Below, piece after piece: positions 1 to 8,508 of a stretch of 64,000 bases of DNA. Position 1 is the stretch's first letter. The number at the start of each line of letters is the position of its first letter. The DNA is taken from the NCBI RefSeq assembly GCF_024400215.1, contig NZ_CP053748.1, positions 744,001 to 808,000 of the forward strand, read 5' to 3'. Source of the stretch: Massilia sp. erpn. Its GTDB lineage: Bacteria > Pseudomonadota > Gammaproteobacteria > Burkholderiales > Burkholderiaceae_D. The notes beneath the pieces are model-generated. The model was not told where the DNA came from. It searched no databases and saw only the letters and a list, made by a program, of their open reading frames with translations. The position numbers and the translations under genes were made by a program.

Positions 1-312
1 CACCTGGCCCAGCGTGACGTTGATTTGCTCGTCGTCACCATCGCCGGCGCCGGTGCGGTTGTCGCCAGTGTGGAAGACGCTGCCGTCACGGCTTTTCAGC
101 TGGCGGAACCAGACCACGTCCAGCGGACGGTTGGCGTCGTCGAACAGCACGCAGGAGGCGTCCAGGTCGATGTCGGCGCTCTTGGCGCCGAAGCCGAGGA
201 AGCCTTTGCTCTTGACCGCATCCCAGCCCAGGCCCATGGCCACATGGTTCAGGGATTGGCCAGCTTCTTTCTCCAGCGAGATCTTCTGGCCTTTTTGCAG
301 ATTGACAGACAT
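1..312 (-). CDS. TerD-family protein (C-terminus cut by window edge)
   Basis: The N-terminal 104 codons of a TerD/TerE-type calcium-binding stress protein. It begins MSVNLQKGQK and shows the family's acidic [13 protein letters not shown] stretch near residues 78-90, which contributes Ca2+ ligands in TerD proteins. Family members sit in tellurite and general stress-resistance clusters and act in the cytoplasm at the inner face of the membrane. It is the last visible gene of a minus-strand run with an AIM24-like gene and a second terD-like gene upstream, so co-transcription is likely. The ATG at 312 is the first in-frame start and aligns with the start of the neighbouring paralogue. The C-terminal part lies outside the window. 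Confidence 0.9.
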   Translation of the reverse strand, partial: MSVNLQKGQKISLEKEAGQSLNHVAMGLGWDAVKSKGFLGFGAKSADIDLDASCVLFDDANRPLDVVWFRQLKSRDGSVFHTGDNRTGAGDGDDEQINVTLGQV

Positions 313-331
313 GTTTACTCCTTAATTCAAA

Positions 332-1030
332 TTACTGCTTGCGCTGGCTGCTCAACCAGCCAACGAAGGAACTGCGGTTGCGCGAGCAGATCAGCACCTT
401 GCCCTGGCCCGAGAAGCGCAGCACCATGCCCTCGCCGCTCGTCACGCTGTTCACCAGATTGCTGAACAGGCCTCCGCCGCTGCCCGTCGCCACCGAGATT
501 TCGTAGCGCAGCGAGCTGTCCCAGCAGACGACGTGGGCGTTGTCGATCACCACATCCTTGCCCGGCGCAACGTCCAGCTGGAACAGGGAGCCGAAGCCCG
601 ACACTGCCAGCTGGCCGCTGCCGGCGGTTTCAGTGATGAAGAAACCGCCGCTCTGGCCGAACAGGGCGTTGCCCACGTTCTGCGTGCGCACCTTCAGATC
701 GACGCCGAAGGTGGCGGCGACAAAGGCGCCGTCGCTCAGCATGTACTGCTGCGGGCCGACATCGATCACTTGCATGGCGCCCGGCAGGGTCGGCGACAGC
801 AGACAATCACCGTCGCCGCGTACTGCCTCGATATGCTGCTGGAAGAAGGATTCGCCGTTGGCAAAGGTGCGCATCAGCGCACTGCCCAGGCCACCGCTCA
901 TCTTGCCTTTCAGCTCAAGCGCGGATTCCATCATCACCATCGCGTCCGATTCGCAATAAATCTTCTCGCCCTGGCGCAGCGACACATGCAGGAAGGGATC
1001 TTCGCTGCCGGTTACGGTGAATGCCGCCAT
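332..1030 (-). CDS. AIM24/TIGR00266-family protein
   Basis: A 232-residue cytoplasmic protein of the AIM24 (TIGR00266) family, a beta-rich fold often found beside ter genes; its biochemical role is not established. The sequence starts MAAFTVTGSEDPFLHVSL and is rich in glycine and beta-strand segments, with a C-terminal GEGMVLRFSGQGKV motif typical of the family. The ATG at 1030 is chosen because it follows the upstream terD stop by only 2 bases; the open frame extends further 5' but overlaps that gene. It lies between two terD-like genes, which suggests a shared stress-response operon. Confidence 0.85.
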   Translation of the reverse strand: MAAFTVTGSEDPFLHVSLRQGEKIYCESDAMVMMESALELKGKMSGGLGSALMRTFANGESFFQQHIEAVRGDGDCLLSPTLPGAMQVIDVGPQQYMLSDGAFVAATFGVDLKVRTQNVGNALFGQSGGFFITETAGSGQLAVSGFGSLFQLDVAPGKDVVIDNAHVVCWDSSLRYEISVATGSGGGLFSNLVNSVTSGEGMVLRFSGQGKVLICSRNRSSFVGWLSSQRKQ

Positions 1031-1032
1031 GA

Positions 1033-1608
1033 TTAAACGCCTACGCCGAAGTTCGAAGCCAGCGCGCCCAGACCGCCTTTGTAGCCCTGGCCAACAGCCT
1101 TGAATTTCCAATCGCCGTTGTTGCGGTATACCTCGCCGAACACCAGCGCGGTTTCGGTGGAGCCGTCTTCCGACAGGTCGTAGCGGGCAATTTCGCCGTT
1201 GGTGGCGGCATTCACGCAGCGCACGAAGGCTTTCTGCACCTGGCCGAAATTCTGGCGGCGCGCGTCGGCTTCGTGGATGGTCACGCACACTGCGATGCGT
1301 TCCACATCGGCCGGCACCTTGCCCAGATCGATGCTGACGGTTTCGTCGTCGCCATCGCCGGCGCCGGTGCGGTTGTCGCCCGAGTGGGCCACCGACTGGT
1401 CCTGCGATTTCAGGTTGTTATAGAAAACGAAGTCCAGATCGTTGCGCACCTTGCCGTCCACTTTCAGCAGGAAGGCCGAGCTGTCGATATCGAAGGCAGC
1501 GCCGTCGGTGTTGCGCACATCCCATCCCAGACCCACGACCAGTTTGGACAGGCCAGGAGCTTCTTTGCTCAGATTGACGTTGCCACCTTTTTGCAGACTG
1601 ATTGCCAT
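1033..1608 (-). CDS. TerD-family protein
   Basis: A complete 191-residue TerD/TerE/TerZ-type protein. The N-terminus [20 protein letters not shown] matches the family pattern, and the acidic [18 protein letters not shown] stretch (about residues 78-95) is the conserved metal-binding region. The family is known for calcium binding and for roles in tellurite, phage and oxidative stress resistance. It is the first gene of the terD-AIM24-terD run and lies about 90 bases after the DUF475 membrane protein gene. The two TerD copies share the N-terminal block and the acidic motif, so they look like paralogues within one operon. Confidence 0.92.
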   Translation of the reverse strand: MAISLQKGGNVNLSKEAPGLSKLVVGLGWDVRNTDGAAFDIDSSAFLLKVDGKVRNDLDFVFYNNLKSQDQSVAHSGDNRTGAGDGDDETVSIDLGKVPADVERIAVCVTIHEADARRQNFGQVQKAFVRCVNAATNGEIARYDLSEDGSTETALVFGEVYRNNGDWKFKAVGQGYKGGLGALASNFGVGV

Positions 1609-1699
1609 GATTTACTTCTCCTTGGTTGGTTGTGACACCCGTACTACATGCGCAGCGTGCCGGTGTCGTATATCGCACGCCGCGCTTTTCTTGCCGCCC

Positions 1700-2749
1700 T
1701 TACGCTGCTTTCAGCGCCAGGGCTTCCTGTTTTTTCCGGTATCGCACCGAGGACCAGAGCGATGCCAGGATGAAGGCCACGCCTATCAGACCGGTGAAGA
1801 TCTCGGGAATATGGAACTTCATACTCGCCAGCATGATCACTGCCAGAATGCCGATTGCGTAGTGCGCGCCGTGCTCCAGGTAGACGTATTGGTCAAGCGT
1901 GCCTTTGTGCACCAGGTACACCGTCATCGAGCGGACGAACATCGCGCCAATCGCCAGGCCCAGCATGATGATCACGACGTCGGAGGTGATGGCAAACGCG
2001 CCGATCACACCGTCGAAGCTGAACGAAGCATCCAGCACTTCCAGGTACAGGAAGCCGCCAATACCGCCGCGCTTCACCATATCGCCGACATTCGAGCCTT
2101 CTTCTTCCTTCTCCAGCAGGTTGCTGATCGCATCTACGCCGACGTAGACCAGAATGCCCCACATACCCGACACCAGCACCACCAGCTTCTGGCCTTCGGC
2201 CACCAGCGACAGGGAACCGAGCAGCACGCCCATGGCCACCATCACCGCGATCGAGGACACCTTGCCCAGCGAGCCGAGTTTCTTCTCGACGTTACCCAGC
2301 CAGTGCATTTCCTTCTCGTGATCCAGCAGGAAGTTCAGGAACACCAGCAGCAGGAAGATGCCGCCGAATGCCGCCACTTCAGCATGGTGATCGGTCAAGT
2401 GCTTCGAATACGTTTTCGGGTCGTTCAGCGCCAGCGTCCACACATCGAAGATGCTGATGTCGGCTGCCACGGCCACAATCACCAGCGGGAACAGCAAGCG
2501 CATGCCGAACACCGCGATGATGATGCCCACGCCGAGGAAGAGCTTTTGCCAGAAAGCGTCCCAGGTCTTCAGCACGGAGGCGTTCACCACCGCGTTGTCG
2601 AAAGAGAGCGAGACTTCCATCACGCCCAGAATGACGGCGATACCCAGCGCCGTCAGCGCACCGGACCAGCCGGCCGATTGGTAACCCCACCACCCTGCGA
2701 CAGCAAGACAGATGAAAGTCACCAGGAATGAAATCCTGAAGTGTTTCAT
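1700..2749 (-). CDS. DUF475 family TerC-like integral membrane protein
   Basis: A 349-residue polytopic membrane protein with roughly nine hydrophobic segments. It carries the TerC-like motif MEVSLSFDNAVVNA (about residues 45-58) and the repeat-like EVLDASFSFDGVIGAF in the C-terminal half. Acidic residues inside such membrane motifs are typical of the TerC/DUF475 group, implicated in metal export or tellurite resistance. It is followed on the same strand by the terD cluster, so it probably supplies the membrane partner of the Ter system. Upstream lies a divergent LysR regulator about 100 bases away. The exact substrate cannot be told from sequence. Confidence 0.88.
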   Translation of the reverse strand: MKHFRISFLVTFICLAVAGWWGYQSAGWSGALTALGIAVILGVMEVSLSFDNAVVNASVLKTWDAFWQKLFLGVGIIIAVFGMRLLFPLVIVAVAADISIFDVWTLALNDPKTYSKHLTDHHAEVAAFGGIFLLLVFLNFLLDHEKEMHWLGNVEKKLGSLGKVSSIAVMVAMGVLLGSLSLVAEGQKLVVLVSGMWGILVYVGVDAISNLLEKEEEGSNVGDMVKRGGIGGFLYLEVLDASFSFDGVIGAFAITSDVVIIMLGLAIGAMFVRSMTVYLVHKGTLDQYVYLEHGAHYAIGILAVIMLASMKFHIPEIFTGLIGVAFILASLWSSVRYRKKQEALALKAA

Positions 2750-2852
2750 CGCTAGAACCCTTTCTTGTTTTGATCGATGTCATGCAGTGTAGAGAAAACC
2801 TACGATTAGAAAAATAGAAGATAATTGAAGGATTACTTCGTAAAAACAGAAA

Positions 2853-3755
2853 ATGAAAACGACAGGACTGAACTTCCGCCACCTGTATTTCTTCCGCGTG
2901 GTGGCCGCGGAAGGCAGCGTCACGCGCGCCGCCGAGCGTCTCGGACTGGCGATCCAGACCGTCAGTACCCAGATCGCGGCGCTGGAGCAGTCAATCGGCA
3001 AGTCGCTGCTGACCCAGCAGGGCCGCCGCCTGGTGCCGACCGAAACGGGCCGCGTTGCCCTCACCTACGCCGAGCAGATTTTCGAGCTGGGCGACCGCAT
3101 GCAGGAGGCCCTGCAGGAAAGCGATGCGGGCAAGATGCGGCTGACGGTGGGCATCTCCGATTCTCTGCCCAAGCTGATCGCCTACCGCCTGCTGCAGGCG
3201 TCGATGAATATGAAGGTGAAGGTCAAGCTGGTTTGCCTGGAAGACGAATTCGACTCGCTGCTGGCCGATCTGGCCCTGCATAAGCTGGACGTGGTGCTGA
3301 CCGACCGCTCGATCCGCGCCACGGCCAGCCTGCGCGTGTTCAGCCACCTGCTGGGCGAAAGCGAGATGCAGCTGTTCGGCGCGCAGAAGCTGGCGCGCCG
3401 CTATGCGCGCAACTTCCCGCACAGCCTGACCGGCGCGCCGTTGCTGCTACCGACGCGGAACAACGCCCTGCGCGGACGCATCGATAAATGGCTGCTCGAC
3501 CATGAGGTGCAGCCGGATGTGGTGGGCGAATTTGAGGACAATGCGATGCTGAACACGTTCGGCCGCAATGGCCTCGGCCTGTTCTTCGCGCCCTCGGCGC
3601 TGGCTTCAGACCTGAAGGAGCAGTTCGGCGCAGTCCTGGTCGGCAATGCGCCTGAACTGCGTGAGCAGTTCTACGCCATTTCCAGCGAGCGCCGCATCAA
3701 GCACCCCGCCGTGGAAGCGCTGCTGCAGGCCACCCACAGCGGCTTGTTTGCCTGA
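2853..3755 (+). CDS. LysR-family regulator, NhaR-like
   Basis: A 300-residue LysR-type regulator. Residues 1-65 form the winged helix-turn-helix (LNFRHLYFFRVVAAEGSVTR followed by AAERLGLAIQTVSTQIAALE), and the rest is a periplasmic-binding-protein-like effector domain. The HTH wording and the pattern of the C-terminal half resemble NhaR, which in E. coli controls the Na+/H+ antiporter nhaA, but no antiporter gene is near. It is divergent from the DUF475 gene with a short AT-rich spacer, so control of the ter cluster or autoregulation is plausible but only inferred. Confidence 0.85.
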   Translation: MKTTGLNFRHLYFFRVVAAEGSVTRAAERLGLAIQTVSTQIAALEQSIGKSLLTQQGRRLVPTETGRVALTYAEQIFELGDRMQEALQESDAGKMRLTVGISDSLPKLIAYRLLQASMNMKVKVKLVCLEDEFDSLLADLALHKLDVVLTDRSIRATASLRVFSHLLGESEMQLFGAQKLARRYARNFPHSLTGAPLLLPTRNNALRGRIDKWLLDHEVQPDVVGEFEDNAMLNTFGRNGLGLFFAPSALASDLKEQFGAVLVGNAPELREQFYAISSERRIKHPAVEALLQATHSGLFA

Positions 3756-3770
3756 GCTGCCTCTGCGCGC

Positions 3771-4469
3771 TCAGTTGCCGCTAGCCGGTGTGCGGTAGCG
3801 GGCCGCGAGGGCATCGAGTCCGGCCAGGGCGTAGCTCAACAGATCGTCAGTCAGGGCATCGAGATCATCGCTCAGGGCCGGGAACACATCTTCGCGCATG
3901 GCGCGCGGCGCCATCAGCAGCGACAGGCAGGGCGCCATCAGGAAGAACAGGCCGCGCTGCAGGCCGGGACTGTCGGGCGGCAGATCGAGAATTTCGCTGA
4001 CGATGTCCAGCATGACCGTGGCCTTGGGCGCGATTGCCTTATGCACCAGCGCCGGCGCATAGGCCGTAGGCGCCAGCAACTCGCGGATCATCACGCGCGC
4101 GCTCCAGTGCGCGCCCGGTCCCGCGGTGCGCTGCACCACGCCGCGCAAAATTGCGCGCAGCTTCTGGCGCGGCGCCAGCTCGGCGCCGGCCACCGCCTGC
4201 ATATCCTCCAGCCGCAGCAGATGGTGGTGCGCTTCCACCAGCACCGCCTCATATAGCTGCTCGCGGCCGCCGAAGTGGTAGTTCACGGCGGCGATATTGG
4301 TGCCGGCGCGGCTGCAGATTTCCTTGCTGGTGGCGTCGGCAAAACCCCGCTCGGCAAAGACCTGCCCGGCCATGTTGAGCAGGGTCTGGCGGGTAGCGTC
4401 GCCATCCTGGCGGGCGGTGCGCGATGGCGCGGGGGAAGGTTTTCGCATGGGAGTCGGCATGGGCAGCAT
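3771..4469 (-). CDS. TetR/AcrR-family regulator, CecR-like
   Basis: A 232-residue TetR-type repressor. The HTH is at about residues 25-70 (GQVFAERGFADATSKEICSR, then AAVNYHFGGREQLYEAV), and the C-terminal domain fits the CecR/DUF1956 type. In E. coli, CecR heads the cecR-ybhGFSR operon and controls this exporter; here the regulator is divergent from the same four genes. The start is uncertain: ATG codons at 4469, 4460 and 4448 are in frame and none has a good ribosome-binding site. A palindromic AT-rich site lies in the 107-base divergent spacer. Confidence 0.87.
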   Translation of the reverse strand: MLPMPTPMRKPSPAPSRTARQDGDATRQTLLNMAGQVFAERGFADATSKEICSRAGTNIAAVNYHFGGREQLYEAVLVEAHHHLLRLEDMQAVAGAELAPRQKLRAILRGVVQRTAGPGAHWSARVMIRELLAPTAYAPALVHKAIAPKATVMLDIVSEILDLPPDSPGLQRGLFFLMAPCLSLLMAPRAMREDVFPALSDDLDALTDDLLSYALAGLDALAARYRTPASGN

Positions 4470-4511
4470 TGTAGCCAGAGTCTGAAGTATCGCGCACTAC
4501 GCAAATAAATT

Positions 4512-4531
4512 CAAATTCAAATTTCAATTTG
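4512..4531. promoter_or_regulatory. Candidate operator between the TetR gene and the exporter operon
   Basis: An inverted repeat CAAATT-N8-AATTTG, with a nested AAATT-CA-AATTT, in the AT-rich divergent spacer. Position and symmetry suit a TetR-family dimer site able to control both directions. It is seen in sequence; the binding is inferred. Confidence 0.5.
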
Positions 4532-4576
4532 ATGTAACATGCCTATAAAATCAGCACATAGCCCAAGGATGCAGCC

Positions 4577-5572
4577 ATGAGCAAGAAGATCGTTATCCCC
4601 CTTATCGCCCTGCTGGGCCTTGCCGCAGGCGCGGTCTGGTATGCGCAGCGGCCGGAGCGCAGCGGCACGGAGCTGGTCCTGCACGGGAATGTCGATCTGC
4701 GCCAGGTGGCGCTGGCCTTCAATGGCAGCGAACGCATCGCCCGCCTGCTGGTGCAGGAAGGGGAGCAGGTGCGCGCCGGCCAGGTGCTGGGCGAACTCGA
4801 TACGCGTACGCTGAATCTGCGGCTGGCCCAGGCGCGCGCCCAGGCCGAGGCGCAGCAGCAGGTCTTGCGCCGTTTGCGCGCGGGCAGCCGTCCAGAGGAG
4901 CTGGGGCAGGCGCGCGCCGCCACCACGGCGGCGCAGGCCGAAGTGGATCTGGCGAAGCAGCAGCAGGACCGCTACGAGGCGCTGGAGCGGCGCGCCGTCA
5001 GTCAGCAGGATGTCGATACGGTGCGCGCCCGCTACAAAACGGCGCTGGCCCAACTGGACAGCGCGCGCAAGGCGCAGCAGCTGGTGCAGAACGGTCCGCG
5101 CAACGAGGACATCGCACAAGCCAGCGCCCTGCTGGATGCCGCCAATGCCGACGCGGCGCTGCTGCAGCGCCAGCTCGACGAGGCGCAACTGAAGGCGCCC
5201 ATCGATGCGGTGGTGCGCGCGCGGCTGCTGGAACCGGGCGATATGGCGTCGCCGCAGCGGCCCGTGTACACGCTGGCGATCAACAACCCGAAGTGGATAC
5301 GCGCGTATGTGAGCGAAGCCGATCTCGGACACATCCGTCCCGGCATGGCCGCCCGCATCGCCATCGACAGCCTGCCGGGGGAGACGCTGCCGGGCAAGGT
5401 CGGCTTCATTTCTTCCACTGCTGAATTCACGCCGAAAACGGTGCAGACCGAGGAGCTGCGCACGGCGCTGGTGTATGAGGTGCGCGTACAGGCCGAGGAC
5501 AAGTCCGACCGTTTGCGCCTGGGCATGCCGGCCACCGTCCGCATCGCCAAACAGGACGGCGCGGGGCACTGA
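4577..5572 (+). CDS. ybhG: HlyD-family periplasmic adaptor, YbhG-like
   Basis: A 331-residue membrane fusion protein. It starts with an uncleaved signal or anchor (residues 1-22, KKIVIPLIALLGLAAGAVWY), then a lipoyl half-domain, a long alpha-helical hairpin rich in Ala, Gln and Arg (about residues 80-180), the second lipoyl half (DEAQLKAPIDAVVRARLLEP) and a beta-barrel. This is the order of HlyD/EmrA-type adaptors that link inner-membrane transporters to an outer-membrane channel. The downstream ATPase gene begins 2 bases after its stop, so the genes are co-transcribed. No TolC-like gene is present in the window. Confidence 0.92.
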   Translation: MSKKIVIPLIALLGLAAGAVWYAQRPERSGTELVLHGNVDLRQVALAFNGSERIARLLVQEGEQVRAGQVLGELDTRTLNLRLAQARAQAEAQQQVLRRLRAGSRPEELGQARAATTAAQAEVDLAKQQQDRYEALERRAVSQQDVDTVRARYKTALAQLDSARKAQQLVQNGPRNEDIAQASALLDAANADAALLQRQLDEAQLKAPIDAVVRARLLEPGDMASPQRPVYTLAINNPKWIRAYVSEADLGHIRPGMAARIAIDSLPGETLPGKVGFISSTAEFTPKTVQTEELRTALVYEVRVQAEDKSDRLRLGMPATVRIAKQDGAGH

Positions 5573-5574
5573 CC

Positions 5575-7332
5575 ATGGTTGCCTGCGCCCTCTCCGCCCG
5601 GGAGCTGTACAAGCGCTTCCCGCTCAAGGGTTCGAAGCAGGACTGCGTCGCGCTGAATGGCATCAGCCTGGATATTCCATCCGCTGCGCTGACGGCGCTG
5701 GTCGGACCGGACGGCGCGGGCAAGACTACCTTGCTGCGCCTGGCCGCGGGCCTGCTGCAAGCAACATCAGGCTCCCTGCATGTGCTGGGCATCGACGTGG
5801 GACGCGACCCGCAGGCGGTGCAGGACCGCATCAGCTATATGCCGCAGCGCTTTGGCCTGTATGAAGATTTGAGCGTGCAGGAAAATCTCGATCTGTACGC
5901 CGACCTGCATGGCGTGCCGCGCGATGTGCGGCAGGAGCGCTTCAAGCGTCTGATGCAGATGACCGATTTGGGGCGCTTTACCAGCCGCCCGGCGGGGAAA
6001 CTCTCAGGCGGCATGAAGCAGAAGCTGGGACTGGCCTGCACGCTGGTGCGCTCGCCCGAGCTGCTGCTGCTCGATGAGCCGACCGTAGGCGTGGACCCGC
6101 TGTCGCGCCGCGAGCTGTGGCAGATCGTGCAGCAATTGGTGCAGGATGAAAAGCTGTCGGTGCTCGTCAGCACCTCGTATATGGACGAGGCGGAGCGTTG
6201 CGCCCAGGTCTTTGTGCTGCACGAAGGCGGCATTCTCGCGCAAGGCGAGCCGGACGCCATACGCCAGCGCGCCGATGGCCTGTGCTTCAGCGCAGCGCCA
6301 CCGCCTGGCATGCCAGCCCGCGAGCTGCAGGCGCACCTGCTCGACGCGTCGGGAGCCATTATCGACGCCGTGCCTGAAGGCGGCAAGGTGCGCTTCATCC
6401 ACCGCAGCGGCGCGGACTATGCGCCCTTGCTTGCGGGAGCCACAGCCACACCCGTCCCGGCGCGGCTGGAAGACGGCTTCATGACGATATTGCGCGGGCC
6501 GGACAGTCCCGCTGCGCCCAGCACGGCGGCCATTGCGCTTCCTCGCAGCGATAAGGCGGATGGCGCATCGGCCGTGATTGAAGTACGCGATCTGGTCCGC
6601 AAGTTCGGAGACTTCACGGCGGTTGCCAGCACCAGCTTCAGCGTGCGGCGCGGCGAGATTTTCGGCCTGCTCGGGCCAAATGGCGCGGGCAAGACCACCA
6701 CCTTCCGCATGCTGTGCGGCCTGCTGCCCGCGAGCAGCGGCTTTCTGCAGGTGGCGGGCGTGAACCTGCGCCACGCGCGCGCCCAGGCCAGGCAGAAGAT
6801 CGGCTATGTCGCGCAAAAGTTCGCGCTGTACGGCAATCTGACGGTGGCCGAAAACCTGGCTTTCTTCGGCGGCGCATACGGCTTGCACGGAACGCGCCTG
6901 CGCGAGCGCACGCGCCAGGTGCTGGCGCAGTTTCAATTGAGCGGTCAGGAGGAGCGGCAAAGCGGCTTGCTGCCGGGCGGCTTCAAACAGCGGCTGGCAA
7001 TGGCGGCCGGCCTGCTGCACGAACCGGAAATCCTGTTTCTGGACGAACCCACCAGCGGCGCCGATCCCCTCGCCCGCCGCGAATTCTGGCGCCGCATCAC
7101 GGCCTTGTCGCAGGCCGGTGTCACGGTGGTGGTCACTACGCACTTCATGGAAGAAGCCGAGTACTGCGACCGCATCGTGATCCAGGACGCGGGACGCCTG
7201 CTGGCCATCGGCACGCCGGCCGAGGTACGCCGGCAAGCCGGCGATGCCGCCAATATGGAGCAAGCCTTCATCGCCATCGTCGAAAGCAATCGCGCCGGCA
7301 ATGGCGGCCACGCCTTGGGAGCCGCTCCATGA
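5575..7332 (+). CDS. ybhF: Tandem-NBD ABC transporter ATPase, YbhF-like
   Basis: A 585-residue protein with two fused nucleotide-binding domains. NBD1 has Walker A GPDGAGKTT (about residue 45), signature LSGGMKQK and Walker B LLLLDEPTVGVD; NBD2 has Walker A GPNGAGKTT (about residue 365), the altered signature LPGGFKQR and Walker B ILFLDEPTSGAD. This is the YbhF architecture, which powers the YbhS/YbhR permease pair. The signature of NBD2 starts LPGG rather than LSGG. Its stop overlaps the start of the next gene (ATGA), pointing to translational coupling. Confidence 0.93.
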   Translation: MVACALSARELYKRFPLKGSKQDCVALNGISLDIPSAALTALVGPDGAGKTTLLRLAAGLLQATSGSLHVLGIDVGRDPQAVQDRISYMPQRFGLYEDLSVQENLDLYADLHGVPRDVRQERFKRLMQMTDLGRFTSRPAGKLSGGMKQKLGLACTLVRSPELLLLDEPTVGVDPLSRRELWQIVQQLVQDEKLSVLVSTSYMDEAERCAQVFVLHEGGILAQGEPDAIRQRADGLCFSAAPPPGMPARELQAHLLDASGAIIDAVPEGGKVRFIHRSGADYAPLLAGATATPVPARLEDGFMTILRGPDSPAAPSTAAIALPRSDKADGASAVIEVRDLVRKFGDFTAVASTSFSVRRGEIFGLLGPNGAGKTTTFRMLCGLLPASSGFLQVAGVNLRHARAQARQKIGYVAQKFALYGNLTVAENLAFFGGAYGLHGTRLRERTRQVLAQFQLSGQEERQSGLLPGGFKQRLAMAAGLLHEPEILFLDEPTSGADPLARREFWRRITALSQAGVTVVVTTHFMEEAEYCDRIVIQDAGRLLAIGTPAEVRRQAGDAANMEQAFIAIVESNRAGNGGHALGAAP

Positions 7333-8504
7333 GTGCCTGGCAATCCGCCAGCGGCTTTGCGCGCCGCCTGATCGCGCTCACACGCAAGGAGTTCCGCCAG
7401 CTGCTGCGCGACAGCAGCAATCTGGCCATTGGCGTGGCGCTGCCCATCGTGCTGATCCTGATCTTCGGCTATGGCCTGTCGCTGGATGTGAAGAACGCGC
7501 CCATCGCCATCGTGCTCGAAGACAGCTCGCCCGCCGCGATGGATGCCGTATCCGGCCTGCAGCTCTCGCCGGTCTTCTCGCCCCTGCTGCTGCCGTCGAT
7601 GCACGAGGCGGAGCAGTTGCTGCAGGAACGCCGCGTCGACGGCATCGTGCGCGTGCCGTCCGACTTCTCGCGCCGCCTGGCCAGCGGCGACGCCCGCATC
7701 CAGCTGCTGGTGCATGGTTCGGAAGCCAGCCGCGCCAGCATCATCCTCAACTATGCCAGCGCGGCGCTGATGCAATGGACCGAACGCCAGGCCGAACGCG
7801 CCGCATCCCGTCCAGCCGGAGCGGATGGCGATGCATCGCTGCCGCCAGCAGCGCGCGCCAGCATCCGCATCGAACAGCGCATGTGGTTCAATGCCGCCAA
7901 CACCAGCACCTGGTATCTGGTGCCTGGCCTGATCGTGCTGATCATGACGCTGGTGGGCGCCTTCCTCACCGCCCTCGTCATGGCGCGCGAATGGGAACGC
8001 GGCACGCTGGAAGCGCTGTTCGTCTCGCCCGTGCGGCCGGTGGAAATCCTGCTGGCCAAGATCATTCCCTACTTCTGCGTCGGCATGGGCGGCCTCGCAC
8101 TTTGCCTGCTGGCGGCGCGCTTCCTGTTCCACGTACCGATGCAAGGTTCGCTGACCGTCTTCCTGCTGTGTTCCATGCTCTACCTGTTCGTCGCCGTCGG
8201 CATGGGACTGCTGATCTCCTCCATCACGCGCAACCAGTTCCTTGCCAGCCAGGCGGCGCTGCTGAGCAGCTTCATGCCCTCGCTGATGCTGTCCGGCTTC
8301 CTGTTCGACTTGCGCAATGTGCCGGCTGTAATCCGCTATATCGGCAATATCCTCCCCGCCACCTACTTCATGGAGCTGATGCGCACCCTTTTCCTGGCCG
8401 GGAATGTGTGGCCGCTGATTCTGCGCGACTGCGCCATCCTCGCCGCCTATGCCGTGCTGCTGCTTGGCCTGGCGCGCGCCGTCACCCGCAAACGTCTGGA
8501 CTGA
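7329..8504 (+). CDS. ybhS: ABC-2 type permease, YbhS-like
   Basis: A 391-residue ABC-2 permease: one N-terminal membrane helix (about residues 30-50), a large periplasmic domain, then five or six C-terminal helices. The sequence EWERGTLEALFVSPVRPVEI is the conserved cytoplasmic coupling segment of the family. The ATG at 7329 overlaps the ybhF stop by four bases and gives the family length; longer open frame upstream is only overlap with ybhF. It pairs with the next permease to form the membrane channel. Confidence 0.92.
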   Translation: MSAWQSASGFARRLIALTRKEFRQLLRDSSNLAIGVALPIVLILIFGYGLSLDVKNAPIAIVLEDSSPAAMDAVSGLQLSPVFSPLLLPSMHEAEQLLQERRVDGIVRVPSDFSRRLASGDARIQLLVHGSEASRASIILNYASAALMQWTERQAERAASRPAGADGDASLPPAARASIRIEQRMWFNAANTSTWYLVPGLIVLIMTLVGAFLTALVMAREWERGTLEALFVSPVRPVEILLAKIIPYFCVGMGGLALCLLAARFLFHVPMQGSLTVFLLCSMLYLFVAVGMGLLISSITRNQFLASQAALLSSFMPSLMLSGFLFDLRNVPAVIRYIGNILPATYFMELMRTLFLAGNVWPLILRDCAILAAYAVLLLGLARAVTRKRLD

Positions 8505-8508
8505 AACC

